From positions 85,001 through 149,000 of the forward strand of contig JAXCGZ010007567.1 in the NCBI GenBank assembly GCA_037179515.1: a stretch of 64,000 nt of DNA. Reading direction: 5' to 3'. The DNA is from Halocaridina rubra. Lineage: Eukaryota > Arthropoda > Malacostraca > Decapoda > Atyidae. This document shows positions 25,456 to 38,965 of this stretch, piece after piece (position 1 is the first letter of the stretch; the number at the start of each line of letters is the position of its first letter). A model generated the notes under the pieces. It made no database searches, was not told where the DNA came from, and saw nothing but the letters and a program-made list of their open reading frames with translations. The translations under genes were made by a program, and so were the position numbers.

Positions 25456-26826
25456 GGATCATTGGTACTAATCTTTAAAATTATATATTTGATTGAAGAA
25501 TTGACGCTGATGCGGGAGTTTCAATTCGCAGGCTAATCTGTAGTCATAAGTTATTTTAGAATATTTACGCTCGAGAATTATACATGATTACCTTTGGTAT
25601 GATACTGGTTTTGTTTTCATACATATTTAAACACTTGTAGAACTTTATAAGGAGAGTTTTGAAGTTGACAGCAGTGACAGCTTTTCATTTTCCTTTTCTT
25701 TAGTATTTCAGTGCTGCATTTGCATTGCACTTAGTTTTGTAAAAGTTAAAGGTCTCTAACTACAACCAGAGGCAATGACAGCATTAAAGGGTGAATAGAC
25801 ATCTCAGTGCGAGATTTGGCAGGACTGCAACAATAATCAATCTATTCAGAAAGGTCATAACTTCCTTATGAAGGTGTGGCCGAGTCAGAGCAAATACATT
25901 TTACTTTTTGCGGGAGGAAAAATATGAGGGGAGATTTTTAGTTCTCTCTCTTCACCCCTTGTAGATAGTATTTTCTTATCCTGAACCCCAGGGGAAGGAA
26001 AGGATATACAGAGTAATTGGAAAAATAATAAACTTTGGGAGTCAGAGGACTCTCCACTCCTCACCTGAACAGAAACCACCCATCTCCGAAAAGAATCAAA
26101 GAATAAAGTAACAAGAGAATGAACTAACTCTACTTTTGCATCCCTGACGATTACCCTGTTGGGTGTTGTCGTTTTCGGTTGGTACTTCAGGGTGAGTTCA
26201 CGAAGTCATGGCCGTGTCCTGCATAATACTCTTTTTAAGTCCCACCCCCTTCCCCTTTTTTCCAACGCGTGGTATAATCGATATAAATAGACATGACCAG
26301 TGCACGTGCCGTCGAGACAGCTACAAATATCTCGGTCATAGTTTTTAGGAGCAAAAGCGGAACGTTGGAGGTGGCCAATTTAGCACTTTTTCAGTGGTCT
26401 TTTTGTCTTGTAATGAGGAGATATAAGTAGTCGTGATTTTTAGCTGCATTTTCTATTTTAATGGGAAATTAGTAATTTACGAGGTAGAAACAAAATGATG
26501 AAGTTCTGTACTATAATGTAATCTCCATTATTTATTTTTTTTTTCTTATGACATTAGAGAGTGCTAATACAATTGTTGTGTTCAATATCATCAGTAATAT
26601 AACCTACAGTAATAGTAATCGGTTTCTTTTATCATCGTCATCATTACTGTTTTCATTACGTTTAAGTGCCAACCTAATATGGGGATTGGCATGACGTCCG
26701 CATTTCTGTAACATTCCATTGTTTAACTTGTGTTGTGGGGAGGGGGGGGGGGATGTACAAAACACTCCAACGTGCAGAGTAAAGAGGCTGGGTAACGCGT
26801 CTAGATAATTCCCTTAAAATAGTTCC
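25456..26826. other. intronic sequence, no gene recognised
   Basis: No exon or repeat family identified. A TATAAATAG at about 26283 followed by G/C-richer sequence looks core-promoter-like, but no coding start follows. Confidence 0.4.
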
Positions 26827-27020
<194 letters not shown>

Positions 27021-27256
27021 AGGCGTCCAACCTTATAGCTTATATCTGCTATACTTAAGGGCTAAACAGACGATCAATATTACTGACAGTATTTCCCTGT
27101 ACTGTCATTATTACTGTCGGTGTGTCCATCATATGGACGTAGTAGTTCACACCAACAGAATAGTGTCAGTATTTTTACTGATAGTAATAATGATCGTCTG
27201 TACCCACCTTTAGGAATGAACGCATTCTATCTGAATGCCACTATGTTCATATTACG

Positions 27257-27447
27257 TAGCCGCCGTGGCTCAAGCGGTAGCGTCCGAGACTCTGAAGCGT
27301 CAGGTCGAGGGTTCGCGCCCCGTCACAGTCTGAGGATAGCAAGGGCATGCACTTAGGGTAACGATTATATCTACCAAAACAAGTCCTTCGTAAGAACGCA
27401 AGCGTCCTAGCCCTTGGTAGAAAAGGGAGTCCGTGACGTAAAACCGG

Positions 27448-27455
<8 letters not shown>
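27257..27455 (+). mobile_element. SINE-1 copy, complete
   Basis: Plus-strand copy: GCCGCCGTGGCTCAAGCGG (A box), GGTTCGCGCCCC (B box), the body, then GACGTAAAACCGGAAC followed by ACAAC and an AT array. Confidence 0.87.

Positions 27456-27538
<83 letters not shown>
27456..27538. repeat. (AT)n at the SINE-1 3' end
   Basis: About 81 bases of AT. Confidence 0.96.
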
Positions 27539-28113
<575 letters not shown>

Positions 28114-28117
28114 ATGT

Positions 28118-28184
28118 GTGAATCATAATTTACCCCTGACCGGGACTCGAACCTAAGACACATAATTACTGTGCCAAAGCACTA
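28118..28184 (-). mobile_element. tRNA-like repeat
   Basis: On the minus strand TGGTAGTGCTTTGGCAC and a consensus-like B box GGTTCGAGTCCCGG, followed by GTAAATTATG. Microsatellites lie on both sides. Confidence 0.6.
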
Positions 28185-28398
<214 letters not shown>

Positions 28399-28399
<1 letters not shown>

Positions 28400-28632
28400 T
28401 TACCTAATTGATTACCTAATTGTGTTTACGGGAAAGAGCCCAAAGCTCGTATCTTCCCGTCTCCTGATCGGTTCCTTTTTACACTTAGTGATACTTATCA
28501 TACCTGTCCTTAAAACTATGGATTGAGGTAGCATTAACTACCTCCTCGCTTAGCGAATTCCAATTATCAACTACTCTTACACTGAAAAAGTATTTCCTTA
28601 CATCCTGCAAAGAAGTTTTCTTACGAAGCTTC

Positions 28633-28637
<5 letters not shown>
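28399..28637 (-). mobile_element. LINE-A copy 5a, 3' fragment
   Basis: The last ~230 bases of LINE-A. Two copies of the terminal motif occur at its 3' end (GATTACCTAATTGATTACCTAATTG). The 5' end stops at CTTCAAACTG and runs straight into (TG)n. Confidence 0.9.

Positions 28638-28693
<56 letters not shown>
28638..28693. repeat. (TG)n between LINE-A fragments
   Basis: About 55 bases of TG, i.e. (CA)n on the LINE-A strand. Confidence 0.95.
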
Positions 28694-28696
<3 letters not shown>

Positions 28697-28775
28697 TACC
28701 TAATTGTGCTCACGGGCAAAAGCCTCAAGCTCGTAACTTCCCGTCTCCTGGTCGGTTCCAGTGATACTTATCATA
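28694..28775 (-). mobile_element. LINE-A copy 5b, very short 3' fragment
   Basis: About 80 bases, from the terminal TAATTACCTAATTGTG to GTGATACTTATCATAC. Confidence 0.85.
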
Positions 28776-28781
28776 CGTGTG

Positions 28782-29037
28782 TGTGATTACCTAATTGTGA
28801 TTACCTAATTGTGTTTACGGGAAAGAGCCCAAAGCTCGTATCTTCTCGTCTCCTGATCGGTTCCATTTTAGACTTAGTGATACTTATCATACCTGTCCTT
28901 AAAACTATGGATTGAGATAGCATTAACTACCTCCTCGCTTAGCCAATTCCAATTATCAACTACTCTTACACCGAAAAAGTATTTCCTTACAACCTGCAAA
29001 CAAGTTTTCTTACGAAGCTTCAAACTATGACCTCTAG
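28782..29037 (-). mobile_element. LINE-A copy 5c, 3' fragment
   Basis: About 255 bases, again with a doubled terminal motif (GATTACCTAATTGTGATTACCTAATTGTG, positions 28786-28814; quoted in part). It ends at TATGACCTCTAG, close to a GA microsatellite. Confidence 0.88.
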
Positions 29038-29046
29038 TGTGATTGA

Positions 29047-29121
<75 letters not shown>
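29047..29121. repeat. (GA)n microsatellite
   Basis: About 73 bases of GA. Confidence 0.96.
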
Positions 29122-29123
<2 letters not shown>

Positions 29124-29569
29124 GTTTTTGTTACTGTCTAATGATTTCTTCTCTAAGACCATACTATCTCATTATTATACATGAACCAACTATTAGGTGT
29201 GGGCTTCTGCACGTGAAATATTCAGAAGTTTGTACTTTGAAATAGGCAAGAGACCGTTTCCCGGACCCCAACGTGAAGAGGCCATGAGGACATCCAGGGT
29301 ACAATTTGACAAACTTGTGACGATTTCCTGATGACAGAACCCTGCACACCAGCAAAGACTTTCATTTGTTTACAGGTCTGTTGTGAACCTCAAATAGGTA
29401 TAAGAAGCAGTTCACCTGTTTCCTTATAGTTGCTTATACTAGCCAGGACAACTCGATATTTGTGTTCCTTCAGCTACAGTTCTTTTCTTATGTCTACATC
29501 TACACCGAATGTATTTCTCTTCACATCTGACAAGTCCCAATACTCCCCATATACTTAGTTTTGCCTTAT
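29122..29569. other. intronic sequence, no feature recognised
   Basis: No exon or known repeat. Confidence 0.4.
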
Positions 29570-30867
<1,298 letters not shown>

Positions 30868-30950
30868 TATCGCCCCGCCGTGAGCTCGAACGCTGGTCCG
30901 TCACCAGCGAAGTCGAACTCTTTACCCATTACACTACGGCGGTGCCCTTG
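30868..30950 (-). mobile_element. tRNA-like repeat
   Basis: On the minus strand CACCGCCGTAGTGTAATGGG (A-box-like) and GCGTTCGAGCTCACGG (B-box-like). The ends CACCGCCGTAG and CTCACGGCGGGG pair partly, so this is a decayed tRNA or a tRNA-headed repeat. Confidence 0.55.
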
Positions 30951-31321
30951 GGTGCAATGAATTACTGTGGCGAAATCCCTGTTACCTTCGCCATTTACCT
31001 GGCAAACTTGAATACTCGTAATAGTAGAGTGCACGTCAACTCATGCAGTAAAATCGTTTGTCATATGTATATTCTAAGTATTACATTTCTGTTTTATGTA
31101 ACTTACAGTTTATAGTGTTGTGAATGTCTTTATGGATACTCTCCCATAAATTTGTATATGTTTGTGTATATTGTACTTGTTGGTTTCTAGCTCTCTTATG
31201 AGATCACTTCGACCCACAACTTGTCCTCTAAAGAAGGGTTTGTTTCAATAGAGTTGAATCAACATCTTTAATTGAGTTTATTGATGGTGCGAATAGCAAG
31301 CAGATTGTCAACGGTGTTCAG

Positions 31322-31324
<3 letters not shown>
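30951..31324. other. intronic sequence, no feature recognised
   Basis: No exon or known repeat. Confidence 0.4.

Positions 31325-31419
<95 letters not shown>
31325..31419. repeat. (GA)n microsatellite
   Basis: About 93 bases of GA. Confidence 0.97.
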
Positions 31420-31420
<1 letters not shown>

Positions 31421-31946
31421 TTCTGTGAAGGTTTTTAATCATATTTTCAGAGGTTTATTCTTCAAAACCAACCAACTTTCATAAACGCCGGAAATTGTTG
31501 GGCCTCAAATTTTTATTTTCCCTACTACAGGGATATTCTAGTTTTCTTTTTTTATAGCAATTACTGATTGGCAAGACCATTATTTATATATTAAGAATTT
31601 GAAAAGCGTAACCTCTCTCTGGTTTTAACCTGCTCTATCGTTCGTTCGTTTATAATTAGACAGCAATAGGTCTCATAAATGAGCACATTTCTCTGAAATT
31701 TCTCAGTAGCCATGGTATACTTATGAATATTCTAATATTTATTTATGAAGTGTAAGGCACTTAGATTTCCATTATGTTTACTTCAAATGTCTTCATTCTG
31801 GAGTTCTGTGTCCTTCATCCTCAGAGGCAGATTAGTAGAAAAGTGACATTTTCATGGCTGTTCGATAACTTTGAGATAAGAAACTACGACATTTACGATC
31901 AATATTTTGTGTATTTACCTCTAGCTCTACAGTAATATTACTCTCA

Positions 31947-31947
<1 letters not shown>
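31420..31947. other. intronic sequence, no feature recognised
   Basis: No exon or known repeat. Confidence 0.4.
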
Positions 31948-32036
<89 letters not shown>

Positions 32037-32047
32037 GTATGTATGTA

Positions 32048-32092
<45 letters not shown>
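31948..32092. repeat. (AT)n(GTAT)n(GT)n microsatellite at a LINE-A 3' end
   Basis: AT, then GTAT units, then about 38 bases of GT, ending six to ten bases before the LINE-A terminus. Confidence 0.95.
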
Positions 32093-32097
<5 letters not shown>

Positions 32098-32740
32098 AGT
32101 GATTACCTAATTGTGTTTACGGAAAAGAGCTCAAAGCTCGTATCTTCCCGTCTTCTGATCGGTTCCATATTCTACTTAGTGACTACTTATCATACCTGTC
32201 CTTAAAACTATGGATTGAGTTGCCATTAACTACCTCCTCGCTTAGCCAATTCCAATTGTCAACTACTCTTACACTGAAAAAGTACTTCCTTACATCCTGC
32301 TAAGAAGTTTTCTTACGAAGCTTCAAACTATGACCTCTAGTTCTAGAGCCAGCCATATCAAAATATCGATCCCTATCCACTCTATCATAACCATGAAGGA
32401 ATTTAAAGACTGTCACCATATCCCCCTCATTCTTTTAGCTTCGAGTGATGGTAAGTCTAATTCCCTCATCCTCTCATCATAACTGAGATTACGTATTTCT
32501 GGCAACAGTTTCGTGGCATGTCTTTCAACCTTTTCAAGCTTGGCTGTGTGCTTTTTCAAGTGTGGATTCCAAAAGGGGGCTGCATATTCAAGTTTTGACG
32601 TCACATAGGTTACATAAATATTTCTGAACATTTCGTTATCCATGGGCCTGAAGGCTACCCTTACATTTGAAAAGAGAGCATATGCTGCCCTTACTATGCC
32701 ATTTCTATGTATTTCTGGAGACAAATCTACCAGCATGTTT
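32098..32740 (-). mobile_element. LINE-A copy 6, 3' part
   Basis: From the terminal GTGATTACCTAATTGTG through the C-terminal coding region (a 107-codon piece is open at 32413-32736) to CCAGCATGTTT. It is split from its remaining part (33165-33385) by an inserted segment containing repeat-C. Confidence 0.88.
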
Positions 32741-32821
32741 AAAATAAACTTGGTTTCAAAAGAAAAAAAAAAGTTATTTCTGCACTTTTTCTACTATTAA
32801 ATCTTTTTTTTTTCTCCAGTA

Positions 32822-32885
<64 letters not shown>

Positions 32886-33164
32886 ATATATATATCATTT
32901 ATTATAAATCAACCAAATAAGTAGTGGAGCTACTCACGACTGTAAGCATTTAAATGACAACAAAAGGGAGTCATGTCTGGGCAGTGGGGTCATGCAATGC
33001 TATAGCTACATTAGGATTGAATCAAAACTTAGCACGAGGGTTTGCCCCTCTCTTTTTGTTCCTTACTTTATTTAATTTTCATGCCTTTCCCTCCAATTCC
33101 CTTATATCCTTAAGCCCCTCCCCTTTTTCCCCTCCTATCCTATCCCATCCTAAAAACCCAATCA
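32741..33164. mobile_element. insertion in LINE-A copy 6, containing repeat-C
   Basis: A 424-base segment separates two LINE-A parts that are adjacent in other copies. It holds an AT array (32825-32896) and, at 33015-33155, a repeat-C copy (AAACTTAGCACGAGGGTTTG ... CTATCCCATCCTAAAAA). It may be one element or several. Confidence 0.75.
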
Positions 33165-33385
33165 ACCTAGATCTCTCTCATTTTGTCTCTTGAAGTTGTA
33201 CTCCTGCCACCGAGTAGTCAAGCTTGGGCATTCTTGCAGTTGTACCCATCCTCATTACCTTACATTTTGAAGTATTGAATTTCATTAGCCACGTTTCTGA
33301 CCACTCATGGAGATTATTCAGATCTTCCTGAAGTTCTCTACCATTGGTCTCGTTTCCTACTTTCTTCACAATCTTTGCATCATCT
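33165..33385 (-). mobile_element. LINE-A copy 6, upstream part
   Basis: Resumes at CTAGATCTCTCTCATTTTG and runs into the FADD-motif region (TTTGCATCATCTG at 33373-33385), where it is 5'-truncated and meets (TATG)n. Confidence 0.88.
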
Positions 33386-33782
33386 GTATGTATGTATGTA
33401 CCACTGCCTAAAGATACCTCCTCCCCGCTTTTACGTTTATGTAATATATAAGCTCTCAAGTATACCTGAGAAACGTCATGTCTTTTTTTTTTTTCGCTTT
33501 TTTCCCGCTGGCAAGAAACAACCACAGGATGTGGTCTACAACTGATCGGAAGTTCTCTGACTCAGTCACCTGATTCATCAGTGCCATTAAGATATTTGTA
33601 TTACTTTTCATAACGCACGTGACAAGAAGGTATGTATAATAATCGAAAACATTGCAAACCCAGTACATTTGTAAAATATTAAAGCTAGAAGGGGATAAAT
33701 TTTAAATGGTATACCGCTTTGTTTTTTTTTTTTTTTTTTTTTAATCTTCACCCACTTCTGCTTCTATTTCTGCTTCATCTTT
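33386..33782. other. intronic sequence, no feature recognised
   Basis: Contains short poly-T runs; no exon or repeat family recognised. Confidence 0.4.

Positions 33783-33871
<89 letters not shown>
33783..33871. repeat. (ATT)n microsatellite
   Basis: About 87 bases of ATT. Confidence 0.96.
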
Positions 33872-34248
33872 GGCTAATTGGAGACACGGACCAAAGGGAT
33901 TTCTCGCACCTGCAGGCTCGGTGAACTGTGATGGACGAGTGTGAGGGGAGTTGCTATCTAATGAATCGGTTGGGGTAAACCATATAATGCTGTCGGTCCT
34001 CATTATAGAATACCCTTGTCTGCCAATCTTATGGGTGACCCAGGCAGGGTGGAAGAGGGAAGTGTGGCAACCCTTCATCCCCAAGGAGTGAAGAGTAGTT
34101 GATGTATGTGTGAATCGTGGTGAATGCGTATTTCTTGGCTTAGCCACCCGTCTCACAAGGTGGAATAAGGCCATGTATATGTATGTATTCAGCGTCCTGG
34201 CATTGCTCAACCAAATGTGATATATATCCTGTACTGAAATTTTTTTTT

Positions 34249-34249
<1 letters not shown>
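33872..34249. other. moderately G/C-rich segment, unassigned
   Basis: Less A+T-rich than its surroundings. A minus-strand open stretch continues into the ATT array but has no recognisable protein features. It could be an old dispersed repeat. Confidence 0.35.

Positions 34250-34289
<40 letters not shown>
34250..34289. repeat. (CT)n at the 3' end of LINE-A copy 7
   Basis: About 38 bases of CT, i.e. (AG)n on the LINE-A strand, directly joined to its terminus. Confidence 0.95.
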
Positions 34290-34292
<3 letters not shown>

Positions 34293-36027
34293 TACCTAAT
34301 TGTGTTTACGGGAAAGAGCCCAAGCTCGTATCTTCCCGTCTCCTGATCGGTTCCATTTTCTACTTAGTGATACTTTTCATACCTGTCCTTAAGACTATGG
34401 ATTGAAATAGCATTAACTACCTCCTCGCTTAGCCAATTCCAGTTATCAACTACTCTTACACTGAAAAAGTATCTCCTTACATCCTGCAAAGAAGTTTTCT
34501 TACGAAGCCCCAAACTATGACCTCTAGTTCTAGAGCCAGCCATATCAAAATATCAATCCCTATCCACTCTATCATAACCATGAAGGAATTTAAAGACTGT
34601 CACCATATCCCCCCTCAATCTTCTAGCTTCGAGTGATGGTAAGTCTAATTCCCTCATCCTCTCATCATAACTGAGATTACGTATATCTGGCACCAGTTTC
34701 GTGGCATGTCTTTGAACTTTTTCAAGCTTAGCTATGTGCTTTTTCAAGTGCGGATTCCAGAAGGGGGCTGCATATTCGAGTTTTGGCCTCACATAGGTTA
34801 CATAAATATTTCTGAACATTTCCTTGTCCATGTGCCTGAAGGCTACCCTTACATTTGATAAGAATGCATATGCTACCCTTACTATGCCATTTATGTGTAT
34901 TTCTGGAGACAAATCTGCCAGTATGTTTACTCCTAGATCTCTCATTTTCTGTCTCTTGAAGTTGTACTCCAGCCACCGAGTAGTCAAGCTTGCACTTGTA
35001 CCCATTCTCATTACCTTACATTTTGAAGTATTGAATTTCATTAGCCACTGTTCTGACCACTCATGCAGACTATTTAGATCTTCCTGAAGTTCTCTACCAT
35101 TGTTCTCGTTTCCTACTTTCTTCCCAATCTTTGCATGATCTGCAAACATATTCATGAATGAATTTACAGACTCTGGTAAGTCATTTACATATACAAGGAA
35201 CAAAAGTGGCCCTAAAACTGAACCCTGTGGAACTCCACTACTAACTCTTCTCCATTCAGACACTGAGTGTCTTACTCTAACCCTCTGTTCCCTTCCTTCT
35301 AAGTAAGTTTTTATCCATTCCAAGACATTTCCACCTATTCTAGCCATTGCTTGCAGCTTCCTAATAAGTCTCCCATGTGGAACAGTGTCAAACGCTTTAT
35401 GGAAGTCTAGGAATATGCCATCTGCCCAGCCCTCTCTTTCCTGTAAGATTCGGCTTACCTCATCATAAAATTCTAATAAGTTTGTTACTGTTGATCTACC
35501 TTCTCTGAAGCCATGTTGCCTCACTGACAAAAAGTTGAAGGATTCCAAGTGAAGAGAGATATGTTTCCTTAGGAGTTTCTCCATAACTTTGCAAACTATG
35601 CTGGTCAAGGAAACTGGTCTATAGTTCAGAGCCGTATCCCTCCTTCCCTTTTTGAAGATAAGTATCACATTTGCTTGTTTCCAGCATCTTGGAATCTCCC
35701 CTGACTCCAGTGACCTTTTAAATATGATACTTAGTGCCACTGATATTGAGCTTGTGCATTTTTTAAGTACATGAGGGGATATGTCATCAGGACCTGTAGC
35801 TTTATGAATATCTAACTCCATCAGCGCTGTGCATACCTCTGTGGCTGTAAGGTTGATGTTCTCTAATACCGGCCCTTGAGCTTCTATCTCTGCAATCTGA
35901 GGGGGTGGGGTATTTTCTACTGTAAATACTGACTGAAACTCCTTGTTCAATTTTTTGCAGATCTCTTCATCCGTCTCAGTGATGCTTCCATCCGCTCTCT
36001 TAAGCCTTAAAACCTGTTCTTTTACCT
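34289..36027 (-). mobile_element. LINE-A copy 7, 5'-truncated
   Basis: Well-preserved minus-strand copy from GATTACCTAATTGTG to the linker (CCTGTTCTTTTACCTT), where it stops at (GT)n. The 3' end of the next LINE-A copy lies just beyond. Its open polymerase frame is listed separately. Confidence 0.94.
34553..35950 (-). CDS. LINE-A reverse transcriptase ORF with altered catalytic motif
   Basis: 465 open codons cover the polymerase and part of the C-terminal region. The order is as in copy 3: RPVSLTSIVCKVMEKLL, the LDFHKAFDTVPHGRL aspartate block, SGVPQGSVLGPLL, and NMFADHAKIG. The last motif should be FADD; here the second catalytic aspartate is histidine, so this copy should be inactive as a polymerase. 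A segment at about 34952-34997 reads in a different local frame from copy 3 (ASLTTRWLEYNF), flanked by compensating indels. The frame ends in a stop where other copies continue (DRD followed by TGA). Confidence 0.88.
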   Translation of the reverse strand: MNKEFQSVFTVENTPPPQIAEIEAQGPVLENINLTATEVCTALMELDIHKATGPDDISPHVLKKCTSSISVALSIIFKRSLESGEIPRCWKQANVILIFKKGRRDTALNYRPVSLTSIVCKVMEKLLRKHISLHLESFNFLSVRQHGFREGRSTVTNLLEFYDEVSRILQEREGWADGIFLDFHKAFDTVPHGRLIRKLQAMARIGGNVLEWIKTYLEGREQRVRVRHSVSEWRRVSSGVPQGSVLGPLLFLVYVNDLPESVNSFMNMFADHAKIGKKVGNENNGRELQEDLNSLHEWSEQWLMKFNTSKCKVMRMGTSASLTTRWLEYNFKRQKMRDLGVNILADLSPEIHINGIVRVAYAFLSNVRVAFRHMDKEMFRNIYVTYVRPKLEYAAPFWNPHLKKHIAKLEKVQRHATKLVPDIRNLSYDERMRELDLPSLEARRLRGDMVTVFKFLHGYDRVDRD

Positions 36028-36050
36028 TGTGTGTGTGTGTGTGTTTGTGT
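36027..36050. repeat. (GT)n between LINE-A copies 7 and 8
   Basis: About 22 bases of GT with one TTT interruption. Confidence 0.85.
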
Positions 36051-37462
36051 TTAATTACCTAATTCTGCTTACTGGGAAAGAGCCCCATGCTCGTAACTCC
36101 CTGTCTCCTGGTCGGTTCCATTTTTGTATTTAGTAATACTTATCATACTTGTCCTTAAAACTATGAATTGAGCTACCATTAACTACCTTCTCGCTTAGCG
36201 AATTCTAATCAACAACTACTCTTACACTAAAAATGTACTTCCTTACATCCAGCAAAGAAGTTTTCTTACCAAGCTTCAAACTATGACCTCTAGTTCTAGT
36301 GCCAGCTATATATAAAAATATCGATCCCTATCCACTCTGTCATAACCATGAAAGAATTTAAAAACCGTCCCCATATCCCCCTCATTCTTTTAGCTTCAAG
36401 TGATGGTAAGTCTAATTCCCGCAGCCTCTCATAACTGAAATTGCATATTTCTTGCAGCACCAGTTTCGTGCCAATTGTTCTCGTCTCTTACTTTCTTCAC
36501 ACTCTTCGCATCATCTGCAAACATATTCATGAAAGAATATACAGACTTTGATAAGTCATTTACATATACAGGGAACAAAAGGGCCACTAAAACTGAATCC
36601 TGTGGAACTCTATTACTAATTCTTCTCCATTCAGATACTGAGTTCCTTACTCTAACCCTCTGTTTCCTTCCTTCTAAGTAAGTTTTCATCAATTCCAAAA
36701 CAGTTCCACCTATTCTCGCCTTTGTGTGGGACCATGTCCAATGCCTTTTGGAAGTCTAGGAATATGCAATCTGCCCAGCCCTCTCTTTCCTGTAAGATTT
36801 GGATTACCTCATTATAAAATTCTAATAAGTTTGTTACTATTTATCTACCTTCTCTAAACCATGTTGTCTCACAAACAAAAAGTTGAAGAGAGATTCATTG
36901 TCTTAGTAGTTTCTCCATAACTTTGTAAACTATGCTGGTCAAAGAAACAGGTCTTTAGATTAGACCTGTATCCCTCTTTCCCTTTTTGAAGAATGGTACC
37001 ATGTTCGCTTGTTTCCAGCATCTTCCAATCTCCCCAGATTCCAGAGCATTTTTTAAGTAAATAAGGGGATATATCATCAGGACTATTAGCTCCTATATCT
37101 TCAATCTGATTTTATAAGTGTGCCAGGCATTTATGCTTTTTCTGCTCCTATACCTTTTCCAGCATTTGTCTCTCCACTCCATAGGTCTCTTATATACTCA
37201 TTATTGAACCATTTCTCTCTTGCATGAATAACTACTATTTTGATGGAGGGTATGCAACAAGCTACTATCTTCCCATAGTCCTCACAAAAGATGTCGTACA
37301 TTTCTTGTAAAGATTTGTTGTTAAAATAAGTCCTCCAGACAATAACTGCAATAAGATAATTAATTTTAATGTAATCTCCTTTTGGATAGTTCCTCCTCGT
37401 GTCCTCAGTCCCTGTTCTTTCAGGCAGAACATCTTCGATGATACAAAGAAATTCCTTGAACA
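36051..37462 (-). mobile_element. LINE-A copy 8, older, with internal deletions
   Basis: Diverged minus-strand copy from AATTACCTAATTCTG to TTCGATGATACAAAGAAATTCC. Parts of the C-terminal and polymerase regions are deleted (for example the jump at 36470 from the C-terminal domain to the FADD region). Confidence 0.85.
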
Positions 37463-37479
37463 CACTTTCTATATGTGTG

Positions 37480-37999
37480 TGTGTGTGTATTTATCTAAAT
37501 GTATTCACTTATTTTGCTCTCGGGAAAGAACTCGTAACTCCCAATCTCAAGGTTGGTTTCCTTTATTACACACTAACACATTATATTCATCCTTAAAACT
37601 TGAAATACTTTAGCCTTTACTGTTTCCTCACTAATCGAATTCCAATTAACTATTTTACACACACAAAAAAGTATTTCTCTATATTCTGTTAAAAATTTTC
37701 AAACGAAGCTCCAAAATATGACATGGCGTTCTTGAGCCACCCATATTCAAATATCGCCTCTTATTCACTCGATTAAAACCCTTACCCTACCCTCCCTCTT
37801 CCTTGTAGCTGTGAGTGATGGTGAGTAACTCCTTCAGCCTTTCCTCATAACTGAGATTATGTATCTCTCAATAACTTCGTAGCAAGTTTTTGAACTTTCT
37901 CTAATTTATCCAAAAGGGTCCTGCATATTCAAGCTTAACCAAAACATAAGCCATGTAAATACTTCAGAAATATCACTCTTCATATGCCTGAAAGGCTGA
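37480..37999 (-). mobile_element. LINE-A-related copy 9, old
   Basis: A clearly older relative: TTTATCTAAATGTATTCACT-type end, GGAAAGAACTCGTAACTCCC, then the C-terminal region to ATATGCCTGAAAGGCT. It is separated from copy 8 by a short TG run (37470-37488). Confidence 0.75.
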
Positions 38000-38184
38000 A
38001 GGAGTAAACTTGCCTTCACTCAAAGCCATAAGGAAAATTTTAAATATGGTAAGTTTCTAATTTCTTTCATGGTTTGGAGAGAGTGGATAGAGAGTGGTAT
38101 TTTGATGTGGGGGCTATGGAACTAGTAGTCATAGTTTGGACCTTCGTAAGTAAATTCCGTTGCAGGATGTAAGGAAGTACATCT
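38000..38184 (+). mobile_element. LINE-A-related copy 10, left part
   Basis: Plus-strand LINE-A C-terminal region (CTTCGTAAGTAAATTCCG, GGATGTAAGGAAGTAC). It lies head to head with copy 9 at about 38000 and is cut at about 38185 by another LINE fragment. Confidence 0.72.
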
Positions 38185-38745
38185 TGTGTCTCCAACAATT
38201 TCAAGTATTTTAGCCACATAACCAAAGTTGCTGCAAACTTGTTGTTGATATTGACTGTAGATTATACAAATCTCTTTTACATCGCAAATTGGAGTATTCT
38301 GTACAAAGTTGGTCTCCCCATTAAAAGGGGTACAATTAAACCCTTGAACAAGTCCAGAGAAGAGCTACACGTATGGTGCCAGAAGTAAGGGAAGTGCCTT
38401 ACAGAGAACGCCTGAAACGGTTCAACAGGACAACCCTGGAAGATCGACGCATTAGAGGTGATGCTTTTGAAACATTCAAACTGGTACAGGGTATTGAGAA
38501 TATAGATTCCAATTCGTTCTTCATTGTGATTAGAGAAAGTCCATCGCTGCACACCAGGAGACAGCCGCTTAAACTAGAAACCCGTAATTTCTTCAGTGTT
38601 CGAGCGGTCAAAACTTGGAAAAAATTATCAACTGACATCGTCTTGTCTAACAATTTGAATTCTTTCAAAATTTAATATGACACCCTCTGAGCAAATTAAA
38701 AGTCTGAACCTCTATGAACTTTGCTCCCTCGTTCTGTGCATTACA
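38185..38745 (+). mobile_element. CR1-like LINE fragment (different lineage) nested in copy 10
   Basis: The open frame 38373-38675 encodes a C-terminal LINE region (EVPYRERLKRFNRTTLEDRR, then ETRNFFSVRAVKTWKKL), which is homologous to, but clearly different from, the LINE-A C terminus. LINE-A sequence flanks it on both sides, so it appears to be a separate element inserted in copy 10. Confidence 0.7.
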
Positions 38746-38965
38746 GTTTTAGATAAGAGATATTGGGTAAGAACTTCCTTAGTGTAAGAGTAGTTAATAA
38801 ATGGAATTCACTGAGTGAGGGAGCAGTAAATGCAGTTATAGTTTAAAGGCTAGATATGGTAATTGTTAGTGAGTATAATAAAACCGACCATGATACAAGG
38901 ATTTACGAGCCTAGGGCTCTCGCCCTTGAGCATAGTTACCTAAATACAATTAGGTGATTTCCTCG
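38746..38965 (+). mobile_element. LINE-A-related copy 10, right part
   Basis: Resumes at CTTCCTTAGTGTAAGAG and ends with AATACAATTAGGTGATTTCC, the LINE-A terminus in diverged form. Confidence 0.75.

Noticed and set aside
26270..26340. TATAAATAG plus downstream sequence as an internal promoter for a short FGD isoform.
   Set aside because: No ORF or splice donor of a plausible first exon follows; TATA-like strings are expected in A+T-rich DNA.
27257..27330. Functional tRNA gene at the SINE-1 head (and at 18720-18890, 25305-25455, 26938-27020, 28118-28184, 30868-30950).
   Set aside because: A- and B-box-like sequences exist but acceptor stems do not pair properly and the sequences continue into shared repeat bodies or microsatellites; they look tRNA-derived, not functional.
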